NCBI GenBank assembly: GCA_903904835.1
Contig: CAIVEI010000096.1
Span: 1-64,000, forward strand
DNA length: 64,000 nt
Direction: 5' to 3'
Source: an uncultured Schlesneria sp.
GTDB taxonomy: Bacteria; Planctomycetota; Planctomycetia; Planctomycetales; Planctomycetaceae
The notes under the pieces were generated by a model. The model did no database searches and was not told the origin of the DNA. It saw only the letters and a list, made by a program, of their open reading frames with translations. The position numbers and the translations under genes were made by a program. This document shows positions 24,820-34,178 of the stretch, one piece after another (within the stretch, counting starts at the first letter, position 1; each line of letters opens with the position of its first letter).

Positions 24820-26544
24820 GTGCTGGCTGGTCCTTTGTTTTCGCGTGAAGCTCTGACGGTTCCTCGGCAGCTCATGCACTTTCTGATTCGTTCCGGGTAC
24901 GTCGGGGCGTTCTTCGTTTTGATGTATACCGCCGCCCAGACAACATTTGGCTGGCAGGAAGTTCGAAATCTGGGGGACATTGCACGGTTCGGTCAGTTGG
25001 TGTTTCAGGTTTTTGCCCTGGTCCAATTGGCAATGATGGTGTTCTTCGCCTCGCTTTTCGCTGCCGGAAACGTCGCGCAAGAAAAAGATCGGCGAACGAT
25101 GCTGCTTCTGCTGATGACGGACCTCAGCGACAGTGAATTGGTGCTCGGAAAGCTTTGCTCAAGCCTGCTTTTACCTTGCGTCCTGTTGGTGACTTCGATT
25201 CCGGTCTTTGCCTTTGTTCAGATGATGGGTGGCGTTTCCTCAAATCAAATCGCCTGTGCAATTGCGATCTCGGCAGCAACCGGGCTGGCTGCCGGTAGCT
25301 GGGGTTCACTGGTTGCTTTCTGGCGAGAAAAGACGTTTCAAACCCTTGCGATCAGTCTGATTGGTATCGTCCTGTTTCTAGGGATTATCGAAGGTGTCGT
25401 TGCGATTGTTGGCGCACTTTCGAGCACGGGAATTATTGTTGGCGCGATGAATCCATTCCGCGCAATGCTGCGAGTGCTCGATCCGCTGAATACTTCGGGC
25501 GGAAAATCTTATGAATCGATCGCGATGATCTCTGCCGGATTCCTGGCCGCATTGGCGCTGACGATCATTATTTTAACCATCCTGCAAGTCAGAATCTGGA
25601 ACCCATCGCGGACGCTCGGAGACATGGCGACACAGGACGAGAAGGACCGTGGAGTTTCACGACCACCGCGACCGGTTTGGAACAGTCCGGTGATCTGGCG
25701 CGAAATGATGACGAAGGCCTACGGCCGTAAAGTCATCTTCATCAAGTTGGCTTATTTCGTGATCGCGGCGACAGCGTTTTATTCCATTTGGAATACTCCT
25801 CCCAATTCTGCCAAAGTGCTAGGTATGGTCTCACCCGTTGGAGCCGCGTTTATCGCAGTCAGTCTTCTCTCGATGATGTTAATTAACGCTCAGGGGGTGA
25901 CGGCACTGACAAGTGAACGTGACGGCGGAACGCTGGAATTGCTTCTCGTCACAGATATCAGCGCGAAAGAATTCATCGTTGGGAAGCTCGGTGGCATCCT
26001 TTACAACAGCAAAGAACTGATTCTGATTCCACTCGTTTTCATGGTTAAGAATCTGCTGGAAGGGGTCCTTACGTTTGAAAACTTCAGCTATATCACGCTT
26101 GGATTTCTCGCCCTGGTTTTGTTTTCCGCCATGCTGGGTCTCCATTCGGGACTCAGCTATACAATTTCACGTACGGCAATTGCGAACAGCCTGGGAACCA
26201 TGTTCTTCCTGTTCGTTGGAATCTTCATTTGCATGATTCTCATTTTGCAGGCCAAATCATCGTTCGGATTACAGCTTCCCAGTTTCCTGGTTTTCATTTT
26301 AGGTGGAAGCCTGGGACTCTGGGCATCGCTCACGCATCGTAATCCATCCCCTGCCTTGACGCTTGCTGCAGGGGTTTTGCCGTTCTGTACGTTTTATGCG
26401 ATCACGAGCTTTTTGCTCGATTACACGCTTCCTGTTTGTCTATTCGTCGTTGCGGCATATGGTTTTACGACCACGGCCATGTTGATTCCGGCAGTCAGTG
26501 AATACGATTCCGCCCTCGGCCGAACAGAGATGCCGAAGGGGTAG
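24820..26544 (+). CDS. ABC-2 type transporter permease
   Basis: A 574-residue polytopic protein with about twelve hydrophobic helices in two halves. Each half has an ABC-2 permease pattern: QEKDRRTMLLLLMTDLSDSELVLGKL (about 88-113) and TSERDGGTLELLLVTDISAKEFIVGKL (about 365-391). The repeated E-(K/R)-(D/G)-x-T-x-x-L-L-L-x-T-D-(L/I)-S motif is the coupling element of GldF/NatB-like permeases. No ATPase gene is adjacent, so the energy source and substrate are unknown. It begins with GTG at 24820, preceded by AAGG. Confidence 0.8.
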   Translation: MLAGPLFSREALTVPRQLMHFLIRSGYVGAFFVLMYTAAQTTFGWQEVRNLGDIARFGQLVFQVFALVQLAMMVFFASLFAAGNVAQEKDRRTMLLLLMTDLSDSELVLGKLCSSLLLPCVLLVTSIPVFAFVQMMGGVSSNQIACAIAISAATGLAAGSWGSLVAFWREKTFQTLAISLIGIVLFLGIIEGVVAIVGALSSTGIIVGAMNPFRAMLRVLDPLNTSGGKSYESIAMISAGFLAALALTIIILTILQVRIWNPSRTLGDMATQDEKDRGVSRPPRPVWNSPVIWREMMTKAYGRKVIFIKLAYFVIAATAFYSIWNTPPNSAKVLGMVSPVGAAFIAVSLLSMMLINAQGVTALTSERDGGTLELLLVTDISAKEFIVGKLGGILYNSKELILIPLVFMVKNLLEGVLTFENFSYITLGFLALVLFSAMLGLHSGLSYTISRTAIANSLGTMFFLFVGIFICMILILQAKSSFGLQLPSFLVFILGGSLGLWASLTHRNPSPALTLAAGVLPFCTFYAITSFLLDYTLPVCLFVVAAYGFTTTAMLIPAVSEYDSALGRTEMPKG

Positions 26545-26607
26545 GGATTAAGTCCTGCTGGATCATTCGTCAAAACGATTGCTTGCAAGTTTTCTGGAGC
26601 CTGAGTC

Positions 26608-29391
26608 ATGAAATTTCGGTCGATCGGTATTGTCGTCATTCTCGGGCTATGCGGGCGACATTCGATTTCGGTCGCGGCCGAATTATCTCATCCTCGGATA
26701 CCTGGATTCGAACGGTTTTATTCAGGTTCAGTCGAAAAGCCCGTCGGAGACGATGAAGAGCCGATCAAGCTTGACCCTGTTACGGGTGGTCGGATTCTTT
26801 TGAGTGAACTCAATTGTCTCTCGTGCCATATGGCAGACGAAACGACGAAGAAACTCTTAACCCCAAAGCAGGCTCCGATCCTGGATGGAATTGGGAGTCG
26901 CGTCAAAGTGGAATGGATCCGTTCGTATCTCGCCAACCCTCACGCAGCAAGACCGGGAACCACAATGCCCGATCTCCTGTCAGGTCTTTCAGAAGCATCT
27001 CGGGCAGCAAGCGTCGAAGCGTTGACACACTTTCTTGCGTCAACCGGAAATGTTCCCGAAGGTCATTCAAACGCGACAGCCGCCCAAAAGGGAGAAACAC
27101 TTTTTCGGACGGTTGGATGTCTTGCGTGCCACAACTCGCAGACAGAGAATGCTCCGGAAATTGCCACATCGGTTATCCTTCCGGACGTCGGTAAAAAGTA
27201 TTCGATGCCCAGCCTGATGGCATTTCTCAAAGATCCTTTAAAGTCACGGCCGTCCGGTCGAATGCCCGCGTTGGGGCTGAGCGACGAAGATTATCAGAAT
27301 CTTGCACATTATTTTGTTCGTGGTGGAACGCTGACTCTCAATACAAAATTCCAGTTGTTTCGAGGGAACTGGGATAAGTTGCCAAACTTCGCCAGTCTGA
27401 AAGTGGCTGCGCAAGGGGAGTCTGTAGGATTTGATCTTTCGGTCGCGGGCCGACCCAATAATTATGGATTGCGATTCACTTCGAACCTGCAAATTGTCAA
27501 ACAAGGGGAATATCAGTTTACGCTGGGTTCAGACGATGGCAGCCGACTCATGATCGACGGTGAAACGGTTGCCGATTGTGATGGCATTCACCCCCACACG
27601 ACCGTTGAAGGTCGCAAAACTCTGACAGCCGGGTTTCACGAGGTTGTTGTCGAATACTTCCAGGGTGGTGGAGAAGCGACGCTGGAAGTCGAGATCGCGG
27701 GACAAGGTCTTGCGCGACAGCCGATAACAGGATTCTTGTTCCTGGAACCCAAAGTTCCGGCACCTGCTGCTGATAAACCGGTGTTTACGATCGATGCCAA
27801 GCTTGTGGAACAGGGTCGCGCGCTCTTCACAACGGTCGGATGTGCGTCGTGCCACTCCATGACGGTTGATGGCAAAGCGATTGCCTCGGAACTCAAAGCA
27901 AAGCCGTTGTCCGAACTGGTCGCGAACACTGGCTGCCTCGCGGAAACGATCCCTGGCAAAGCACCGCGATATGGCCTGACACCGACACAACGTTCGGCGC
28001 TTGCTCTAGGGATCAAGGCTCAAGCGGTTGAGACCAGAAGTGAGGCCGTGCATCGAACAATGACAGCCTTGAATTGTTACGCATGCCATCAACGTGACAG
28101 GCTTGGTGGTGTCGAGCCGGCACGCGACGGCTCTTTTGAATCTCGACAAAAAGAGATGGGTGACGAAGGTCGTTTGCCTCCAACCCTGACCGGTGTCGGC
28201 GACAAATTAAGACCTGATTGGCTTCGGCACGTCCTGCACAACAGCGCCGACGACCGAAAGCAGTACATGGTGACAAAGATGCCGAAGTTTGGGCCAAATA
28301 ACATTGATTCGCTGGTCGACATGTTCGCCACGATCGATCAAAAGCCCGACTCACTGCCCAAAGCAGAATTTCTTGAACCCGATTACCGGGTCAAAGCGGC
28401 AGGACGACATCTTGTGGGTGGGCAGGCACTTTCGTGTATCAAATGTCATGATTTCGGACCTCATCCTTCGACGGGTGTTCGGGCGATTAATCTGACGACG
28501 ATGACTCAGCGACTGCGTCCAGAGTGGTTCTACCGGTACGTTCTCGACCCACAGGCCTACCGTAAGGGAACGCGAATGCCCGCCCCGTGGCCGTTTGGAC
28601 AAACAACCGTTCGCGACGTCTTGAAGGCTGACGTCAATCTTCAAGTACAAGCCGTGTGGTTTTATTTATCCGATCGCGACAAGGCCGCTGTCCCTGTGGG
28701 ACTGGTCCGTGAGCCGATTGAACTGAAGCCGCAAACCGAACCAATTATTTACCGCAACTTCATCGAAGGTGCTGGAAGTCGTGCCGTCGGAGTCGGTTAT
28801 CCTGAAGGGGTCAACCTGGCGTTTGATGCCAACAACATGCGAATGGCCATGATCTGGCACGGAGCATTCATGGACGCGTCACGTCATTGGACGGGGCGTG
28901 GCCAGGGATTTGAATCACCACTCGGAGACGATGTTCTGACACTTCCCAATCACGTTCCGTTCGTAGTACTCGATAAACCTGATCGTGAAGTCCCCACCGA
29001 AATGGGACGAGACCTTGGATACAAGTTCCTCGGCTATCGTCTGGACAAAGAACAGCGACCAATCTTCCGCTATTCATTCGGGGGTATCACCGTTGATGAT
29101 CACCCTGTCCCGGCAAAGGAAGAATCCAAGAAGTATGGAACACTCAAACGAACTTTGCACTTCGAAGGGGCCGCAGACACCAGCCAATTGTGGTATCGAG
29201 CACTCACATCAAAACAGATCGAATCCCTGGGCGAAGGTCGTTATCGAGTCGATGATGTCTGGAGATTCGAAGTCAACTCGCCAGCAGCAGATGCACCGAT
29301 CATTCGGGAATCTGGTGGCCAGAAAGAATTATTGATCCCCGTTCGGATGAAGAATGGCAGAACCGATATCACGGTTAATTACGTGTGGTAG
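26608..29391 (+). CDS. Exported five-haem c-type cytochrome with PA14 domain
   Basis: A 927-residue exported protein. Five CXXCH haem motifs are present: CLSCH (70-74), CLACH (171-175), CASCH (412-416), CYACH (490-494) and CIKCH (610-614). Most modules end with an M-P axial-ligand segment, such as TTMPDL, GRMPAL, TKMPKF and TRMPAP. A PA14-like beta domain lies at about 250-375 (GEYQFTLGSDDGSRLMIDG, EVVVEYFQGGGEATLEVEI), a fold that binds carbohydrates or ligands. The C-terminal 230 residues (from about 695) are a separate domain I cannot name. It should work in the periplasm. It lies 63 bases after the permease gene and may be co-transcribed. Confidence 0.85.
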   Translation: MKFRSIGIVVILGLCGRHSISVAAELSHPRIPGFERFYSGSVEKPVGDDEEPIKLDPVTGGRILLSELNCLSCHMADETTKKLLTPKQAPILDGIGSRVKVEWIRSYLANPHAARPGTTMPDLLSGLSEASRAASVEALTHFLASTGNVPEGHSNATAAQKGETLFRTVGCLACHNSQTENAPEIATSVILPDVGKKYSMPSLMAFLKDPLKSRPSGRMPALGLSDEDYQNLAHYFVRGGTLTLNTKFQLFRGNWDKLPNFASLKVAAQGESVGFDLSVAGRPNNYGLRFTSNLQIVKQGEYQFTLGSDDGSRLMIDGETVADCDGIHPHTTVEGRKTLTAGFHEVVVEYFQGGGEATLEVEIAGQGLARQPITGFLFLEPKVPAPAADKPVFTIDAKLVEQGRALFTTVGCASCHSMTVDGKAIASELKAKPLSELVANTGCLAETIPGKAPRYGLTPTQRSALALGIKAQAVETRSEAVHRTMTALNCYACHQRDRLGGVEPARDGSFESRQKEMGDEGRLPPTLTGVGDKLRPDWLRHVLHNSADDRKQYMVTKMPKFGPNNIDSLVDMFATIDQKPDSLPKAEFLEPDYRVKAAGRHLVGGQALSCIKCHDFGPHPSTGVRAINLTTMTQRLRPEWFYRYVLDPQAYRKGTRMPAPWPFGQTTVRDVLKADVNLQVQAVWFYLSDRDKAAVPVGLVREPIELKPQTEPIIYRNFIEGAGSRAVGVGYPEGVNLAFDANNMRMAMIWHGAFMDASRHWTGRGQGFESPLGDDVLTLPNHVPFVVLDKPDREVPTEMGRDLGYKFLGYRLDKEQRPIFRYSFGGITVDDHPVPAKEESKKYGTLKRTLHFEGAADTSQLWYRALTSKQIESLGEGRYRVDDVWRFEVNSPAADAPIIRESGGQKELLIPVRMKNGRTDITVNYVW

Positions 29392-29939
29392 TTCATACAA
29401 AAACCGCGATAGAACGGGACGAAAAAAATGGCGTTGATTTCCGCTCACACGGAAATCAACGCCATCACGACAGATTAGGTAATTTTCTCGAACTCATGCC
29501 ATCACGGCAACTCAGTTGATTTCTTCCCGATCGACGAAATCTGTTTACAAATCGCCTTTCTTAAACCAACGCAGGATCGCCATTTCCAATAAAGGTAGTC
29601 GGCTGAAAGCATAGGCGCTCGCCCGGCTCTGGCCATCAGACCAGCTCCGGCTACACCTCCAGCCGACTTACCCTTGGTGGAACCGACCACGAATCAAAAA
29701 TCTTATTCAGCTTCCGTGCGGTCAACGTCGAAGTCTTTTCGACAAAACCATGTAAAGCAATGACCGTGCCGCAGTCGATTTTGGGCGACGTAAAAAGTCG
29801 ATTTCTCGTAATGTTATGCGAGAAACAAGGCCTGAATTTTTTGCAAACGTGACCTTCGCGTTCGGCCGTGCACAGCCAAAAGGCAACTTCGCACAAAAAC
29901 AGCACGCAAAAAAAGGGTTGAGCTGATTGCTTGAATGCG
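29392..29939. other. Gene-free region between convergent genes
   Basis: This 548-base spacer holds a strong terminator hairpin (29428-29465), listed separately. I see no credible gene. A short 9-bp inverted repeat (AGTCGGCTG / CAGCCGACT, near 29598 and 29660) is present but without a clear role. Confidence 0.5.
29421..29465 (-). terminator. 16-bp perfect hairpin with U-tract on the minus strand
   Basis: ATGGCGTTGATTTCCG (29428-29443), loop CTCACA, and the exact reverse complement at 29450-29465. On the minus strand the stem is followed by a run of seven T (complement of 29422-29428). It lies between convergent genes, so it can end the minus-strand ferritin-like transcript and possibly the cytochrome transcript from the other side. 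Confidence 0.75.
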
Positions 29940-31409
29940 TCAGTGAATCTGTTTCAAATCTGCACGGGTCGTTTCATAAGTTGTCGCAAAAGCCAAGGCG
30001 ACAGGATCAGGAGTCACGCCCCACTTCTGACAGGCTGCCTGATAGATTTCCGGCCACCAGTTTCGGTGCGCAGTAAGCCCTTCATCAAGGTATGAACGCC
30101 AGTGGCTGAGAACTTGCGACCAACAGCGATCACCGTATGACATTGCTTCATTCAAGTCACCAAATTCTTTCACGTACCACTCACGACCGATTTGAGCGTG
30201 CAAAACTTCGTCAGCCCAGTCGAAGTCCTGAAAAAGCCCAGCCAGGGGGATTCCTGAAGCCAGCCCCACTTCCCACTCATAACGTTTTCCGGTGCGAGGC
30301 ATTAATCCCTGTTCGATAAAGAACAGGACAGCATGTCGTTCCCAGGGTTTAAGCTGCGTATTCAGGTTTCTTGACCAGGTGAAATTGATCGGAATCCGCG
30401 ACCAGTCGATACCCAGACGTACAAACCCGACTTCTCCCAACATCGCATGTCGGGCCTCATCCCAAAGCTGACGAGACATGTCCCGATAGTATTTCCAGGG
30501 CTTGCCCGGTGTCTGGAACAGGATGCTCGCCATCATTTCGGGAACGTCGATTTCTCGTAATCGCTTATAGAACATCATCAATGTCTTATCCCGAGCCGCG
30601 AATCCTTCGTCGTAAAGGAATGCTTCTGGATTCACTCCTGCGTTGAACGAATCCTGAAAGCGTTCGTCGCGCTGGGGGACAGGGTCGTATACAAACGGCG
30701 TTTTGGAAAAATGGGGCTGGAAATTCGATGACAACGACTGTGTGGTATCCGTTGAATCTTCGCGTGACGAACGTTGCACATCGATTTCATCAGGTGCATC
30801 GCAACCAGAAATACCTTCCGCTTCACGAATGCAATTGCGTAGCAGTTGCAGCCACGGATCGAGTTGCTTACGAGATTTCTCATCGACCAGACAAGCAACC
30901 GCCTGTCGTCCAAACGTCGCGATGTCTTCCAATTCCAAGAGGCAGAATCGAGTTACGCGGACTGACGGAGCGTCAGCCAGCAGGTTGGTCGTTGCCAGGT
31001 ATTTTCTGAGCGAATCAACCAAGGCGGGAACGATGCATTCATAGAGTCCCAACGTCAATTCGACATGCGATGGCGCACAGAGAACTTCGTCGCAGAGTCG
31101 TTCCAATCCGGCATGTGGCACGGCATCAAGTCCGAGTGGCGGTTCGCGCAATTCACCGACTCGTTGTCGAAAGGCAGACGCGTGTTCGGCACATAAATAA
31201 GAATGCAGACTAAATCCGGTCTTTAACTCGTAGACCGGTTCGGCAGTGATCCGAGCGGTAAAAATCTGGTGCAACCGGACAAGCAGGTAATGATGTCGCT
31301 TCATCCAGGCAACGCATCGATCAACCGACATCCCCTCCCTTAATGCGTCATCGAATGAACAAAGTCCTGCAAGTGGAGGGAGGTTTTTCCAACCCAATCC
31401 TGAAGTCAT
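29940..31409 (-). CDS. Uncharacterised ferritin-like (diiron-type) protein
   Basis: A 489-residue soluble protein with no signal peptide. The C-terminal half has two E-x-x-H pairs: DEARHAMLGE (Glu318, His321) and DEVLHAQIGREW (Glu401, His404). These are typical of helices in ferritin-like diiron proteins. An N-terminal helical segment (YELKTGFSLHSYLCAEHASAF) may be a second, degenerate four-helix unit. The linker 205-245 is polar and variable. I cannot name the family. It lies 133 bases downstream of the glycosyltransferase on the same strand and may share its transcript. Oxygenase, desaturase or storage roles are all open. Confidence 0.6.
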   Translation of the reverse strand: MTSGLGWKNLPPLAGLCSFDDALREGMSVDRCVAWMKRHHYLLVRLHQIFTARITAEPVYELKTGFSLHSYLCAEHASAFRQRVGELREPPLGLDAVPHAGLERLCDEVLCAPSHVELTLGLYECIVPALVDSLRKYLATTNLLADAPSVRVTRFCLLELEDIATFGRQAVACLVDEKSRKQLDPWLQLLRNCIREAEGISGCDAPDEIDVQRSSREDSTDTTQSLSSNFQPHFSKTPFVYDPVPQRDERFQDSFNAGVNPEAFLYDEGFAARDKTLMMFYKRLREIDVPEMMASILFQTPGKPWKYYRDMSRQLWDEARHAMLGEVGFVRLGIDWSRIPINFTWSRNLNTQLKPWERHAVLFFIEQGLMPRTGKRYEWEVGLASGIPLAGLFQDFDWADEVLHAQIGREWYVKEFGDLNEAMSYGDRCWSQVLSHWRSYLDEGLTAHRNWWPEIYQAACQKWGVTPDPVALAFATTYETTRADLKQIH

Positions 31410-31542
31410 GTCACCCTCGCTGCGTGTGCGTTGAGAAAGATGCGAAAACTCTGATCATCGCTCATCTATAGATTAACGAGCGAAGAGTTTGAAGGCGTGC
31501 GAAACACCTGCGGCGCATCTTAAGCAGTTGAGATTACTCACG

Positions 31543-32520
31543 TCAGGCAGCACGATGGCGAAATGGAATTGTCGATACTTCGAAATTCATTGTCCGGCGA
31601 ATCGCGTAATTTGTTTTGTTTTGTGAAGCGAAGTAGATCCGCGAACAAAGCTCACCCAGGATGCCGAAAAACAGAAATTGCAATCCTGCCAACGAAAAGA
31701 GTGCGGCGAGAAACAACACCAAATTACCCGTCAGTTCGACACCGGACCCAAGCTTTATCCAGACTGCGGAAACCCCCAGAATACTGCTCACGAGGAAATT
31801 ACCGAGGCCGATCGAACCGAACAGTTTCATGGGGCTCGCCGAGTAGTGAATCAAGTACTTGACGGTGACCAGATCCAATAGAACCCTTAGCGTCCTTGAA
31901 ATCCCGTATTTCGACTCACCAAACAGCCGTGGATGATGTGTCGTCTCCACTTCAGCACACCGCGCTCCGCGCCAATGGGCCAGTATTGGAATGAACCGGT
32001 GCATCTCACCGTAAAGGTCCAGTTCTTGAGCGATTTCCGTTCTGATCGCCTTCAGCGTACATCCGATATCATGGGCCCGAAATCCCGTGACTCTGGAAAT
32101 CAGCCAATTGGCAATTTTCGACGGTAATTTCCGAGCAATAAACGAATCCTGGCGATCCTTTCGCCAGCCATGGACAAGATCAAAACCTTCTTCCAGTTTG
32201 GCAAGAAGATGGGGAATATCATTGGGATCGTTTTGCAAATCACCGTCCAGCAAAACAACCGTGTCCATCGATGCGGCCTGAATTCCCGCCTGCATCGCTG
32301 CTGTCTGTCCGTAGTTCTTGCGAAACTCAATAAGTCTGACGAGAGAATCTCGCTTCGCTAAATCGTCAAGACGCTGGTCAGAATCATCCTTCGAGCCATC
32401 GTTGACGAAGATGATTTCGTAGCGAATGCGCATGCGCTGCATGACCGACGTGACCGCCTCATACAACAGAGGGATGTTGTCAGCTTCATCATAAATCGGC
32501 ACAACGACAGACACGCTCAT
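31543..32520 (-). CDS. Family 2 glycosyltransferase, GtrB/ArnC/DPM1-like
   Basis: A 325-residue protein starting MSVSVVVPIYDEADNIPLLYEAV, a GT-A family 2 domain. It has IIFVNDGSKDDS, FRKNYGQTAAMQAGIQAA, VVLLDGDLQNDPNDIP (DxD-type metal site) and HGWRKDRQDSF. The tail has two membrane helices (GNFLVSSILGVSAVWI and LVLFLAALFSLAGLQFLFFGI), the pattern of enzymes loading a sugar onto polyprenyl phosphate. AGGGAAGG about seven bases upstream supports this ATG. The sugar is unknown. Genes on the same strand are FloA upstream and the ferritin-like protein downstream. Confidence 0.85.
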   Translation of the reverse strand: MSVSVVVPIYDEADNIPLLYEAVTSVMQRMRIRYEIIFVNDGSKDDSDQRLDDLAKRDSLVRLIEFRKNYGQTAAMQAGIQAASMDTVVLLDGDLQNDPNDIPHLLAKLEEGFDLVHGWRKDRQDSFIARKLPSKIANWLISRVTGFRAHDIGCTLKAIRTEIAQELDLYGEMHRFIPILAHWRGARCAEVETTHHPRLFGESKYGISRTLRVLLDLVTVKYLIHYSASPMKLFGSIGLGNFLVSSILGVSAVWIKLGSGVELTGNLVLFLAALFSLAGLQFLFFGILGELCSRIYFASQNKTNYAIRRTMNFEVSTIPFRHRAA

Positions 32521-32696
32521 GCGAGCCTTCCCTGCGAATGTCGCATCGGCGAGCAACGAATTTGGATTGGATCGGATTGATTGGATAGGAGTTACGAGAA
32601 AAATATTCCCTGAAACTGTTCGGGAGTTTTTTCATAAAGTCTCGGTCACGTCCAGACGACTTTCGTTGGTCAAAATCGATGAAAGATCAGTTTTGA

Positions 32697-32777
32697 TCAG
32701 ATTTCATCGACTTCACGCAATTCCTGCTGGAACATCACCTTGAATGTGATGCCGTGTTCGAAACGAATCACGGTCAT
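32697..32777 (-). CDS. Very small frame (26 residues) coupled to floA
   Basis: ATG at 32777 overlaps the TGA of floA (ATGA). It encodes [20 protein letters not shown] plus six more residues, ending at TGA 32697. The overlap suggests translational coupling. It may instead be the displaced C-terminal coding end of an ancestral gene or chance. I do not recognise the peptide. Confidence 0.25.
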   Translation of the reverse strand: MTVIRFEHGITFKVMFQQELREVDEI

Positions 32778-33736
32778 ACCGATCCGTTGTGGCTGCTATC
32801 TTTGGATCGCAAAAAGCCTGACCGATATGCGTCGGCCATGGCCAGCGGAATTTCCGCCTCGGCCAGAACGACCTTCGCTTGATTTTCCACGGTCAACGCT
32901 TTCATTTCCTGTTCGGCGGCGACCGCCCGGGCGCGTCGTTCTTCTGCCTTCGCCCGAGCAATCCGCATGTCAGCCTCGGCCTGATCCGCCTGCAACCGCG
33001 CACCAATATTGTCCCCAACATCAATGTCAGCAATGTCGATCGAGACAATTGCATAGGCCGTCTGGGAATCCAACCCCTTTGCCAGCACGGTTTTGGCAAT
33101 CAGCATCGGGTTCGCCAGAACTTCGTTGTGCGTGTTACACGACCCAATTGCCGAGACGATCCCCTCACCGACGCGAGCTACGATCGTGTCTTCGGTCGCT
33201 CCACCAACTAGCTGAGCCAGATTCGTTCGCACGGTGACACGTGCTCGTGCTTTCAACTGAATCCCGTTCTTGGCGACGCCATCAAGAGTTGATCGTCCAA
33301 ATGACTTGGGATCGGGACAATCGATCACCTTCGGATCAACGCTGGTCTGAACGGCCTCAAGCACGTTTCGACCAGCCAGATCGATGGCTGACGCCGTGTC
33401 CCAGTTCAAATCGATCCTGGCACGATGCGCGACAATCAACGCACGAACGACTGTTTTGATATTACCCCCGGCAAGATAGTGGGCTTCCAGTCGTTCGGTC
33501 GTGATATCCTTGAGACCTGCCTGTACGGCCATGATTTTCGAGTCGACAATCGCGGTCGGATTGACCTTTCGTAGCGACATGAACAGCAGTTGAAATGGAC
33601 TAATCCGGGCACGAGTCACGAATGCACGCAGCCATAATTTGAAGTATGCCGCAAAGATCGCAATCAGCACAACGATAAATAAGACGGCGAAACCAACCCC
33701 GACAATCAGCAGGATTTTCAGTGTGTCGTTATCCAT
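32774..33736 (-). CDS. floA: Flotillin-like protein FloA
   Basis: A 320-residue FloA (UPF0365/YqfA) protein. One N-terminal membrane hairpin ([26 protein letters not shown] without a long periplasmic part) is followed by [74 protein letters not shown]-like [17 protein letters not shown] and [18 protein letters not shown], then Ala/Glu-rich coiled coil. FloA organises lipid domains of the membrane. The usual last part (a DYYKMKN-like stretch) is absent: the protein ends [23 protein letters not shown] eight bases upstream of ATG 33736 sets the start over an earlier Met. Confidence 0.85.
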   Translation of the reverse strand: MDNDTLKILLIVGVGFAVLFIVVLIAIFAAYFKLWLRAFVTRARISPFQLLFMSLRKVNPTAIVDSKIMAVQAGLKDITTERLEAHYLAGGNIKTVVRALIVAHRARIDLNWDTASAIDLAGRNVLEAVQTSVDPKVIDCPDPKSFGRSTLDGVAKNGIQLKARARVTVRTNLAQLVGGATEDTIVARVGEGIVSAIGSCNTHNEVLANPMLIAKTVLAKGLDSQTAYAIVSIDIADIDVGDNIGARLQADQAEADMRIARAKAEERRARAVAAEQEMKALTVENQAKVVLAEAEIPLAMADAYRSGFLRSKDSSHNGSV

Positions 33737-34178
33737 CGAAGGATTTCCCTGAATAATAAGATCAATAGGGAGTGCACAGCCCGGGAAAATCACCTTGCAC
33801 GCGCGGGCAAAACCAAGTTTCACCACGACGCGATGGAATCGACCCTGACACTCGGAATGGCAGTTTAATGCCGTGGTATTCTACGACGCGGTCCACCACC
33901 GGTCGAGCGACCATGCCAAACTCGAAAAAGTTGGGTCGATATTTTTCTCGCAGACAGGTCAGATGAAATCGCCAAACGGGCGTACGGAAATACTGTTGTG
34001 GGTTACGGCGAAATAGTGATCGAAACCCGGGGTGGCACGGATTTGGAATTTTCGACAAGGCCGTGGCTTCATGGTTAGACAACGTGTCGGATGAGCACGG
34101 CCTTACCGAAGACGGTAAAACCGTGGCACCCTTTCGTTGGTCTTGCTATCAAGGGGCGCAATTTGGACTCAATCGAAG
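33737..34178. other. Intergenic region with hairpin element copy 1
   Basis: No credible gene. It holds the first copy of the roughly 100-bp hairpin element (34030-34131), listed separately. The promoter of floA probably lies in the left part. Confidence 0.5.
34030..34131. repeat. Hairpin element, copy 1
   Basis: Left arm 34030-34065 (starts GGGTGGCACGG, contains TTCGACAAGGCCGTG). Right arm 34096-34131 is an imperfect reverse complement (CACGGCCTTACCGAAGACGG, then AAAACCGTGGCACCC). It lies 47 bases past the stop of the FAD oxidoreductase gene. Two other copies are at 38287-38385 and 47197-47298. Confidence 0.85.

Noticed and set aside
29502-29690. A short minus-strand frame after the cytochrome gene, and a possible structured RNA there
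   Set aside because: No ribosome site, Gly/Ala-rich product without known features, and only a 9-bp inverted repeat; not enough for a call.
32774-32850. A frameshift at the end of floA
   Set aside because: I translated the end and found no alternative frame restoring the usual C-terminal stretch, so I treat it as a genuine shorter end.
33762-34082. Minus-strand frames beginning within the hairpin elements (also near 38316 and 47327)
   Set aside because: All three share the same short N-terminal peptide only because they start inside copies of one repeat; the rest differs and matches no known protein.
34030-34131. Hairpin element copy 1 as a simple terminator of the FAD oxidoreductase gene
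   Set aside because: No T run follows, and another copy lies between divergent genes where no terminator is needed.
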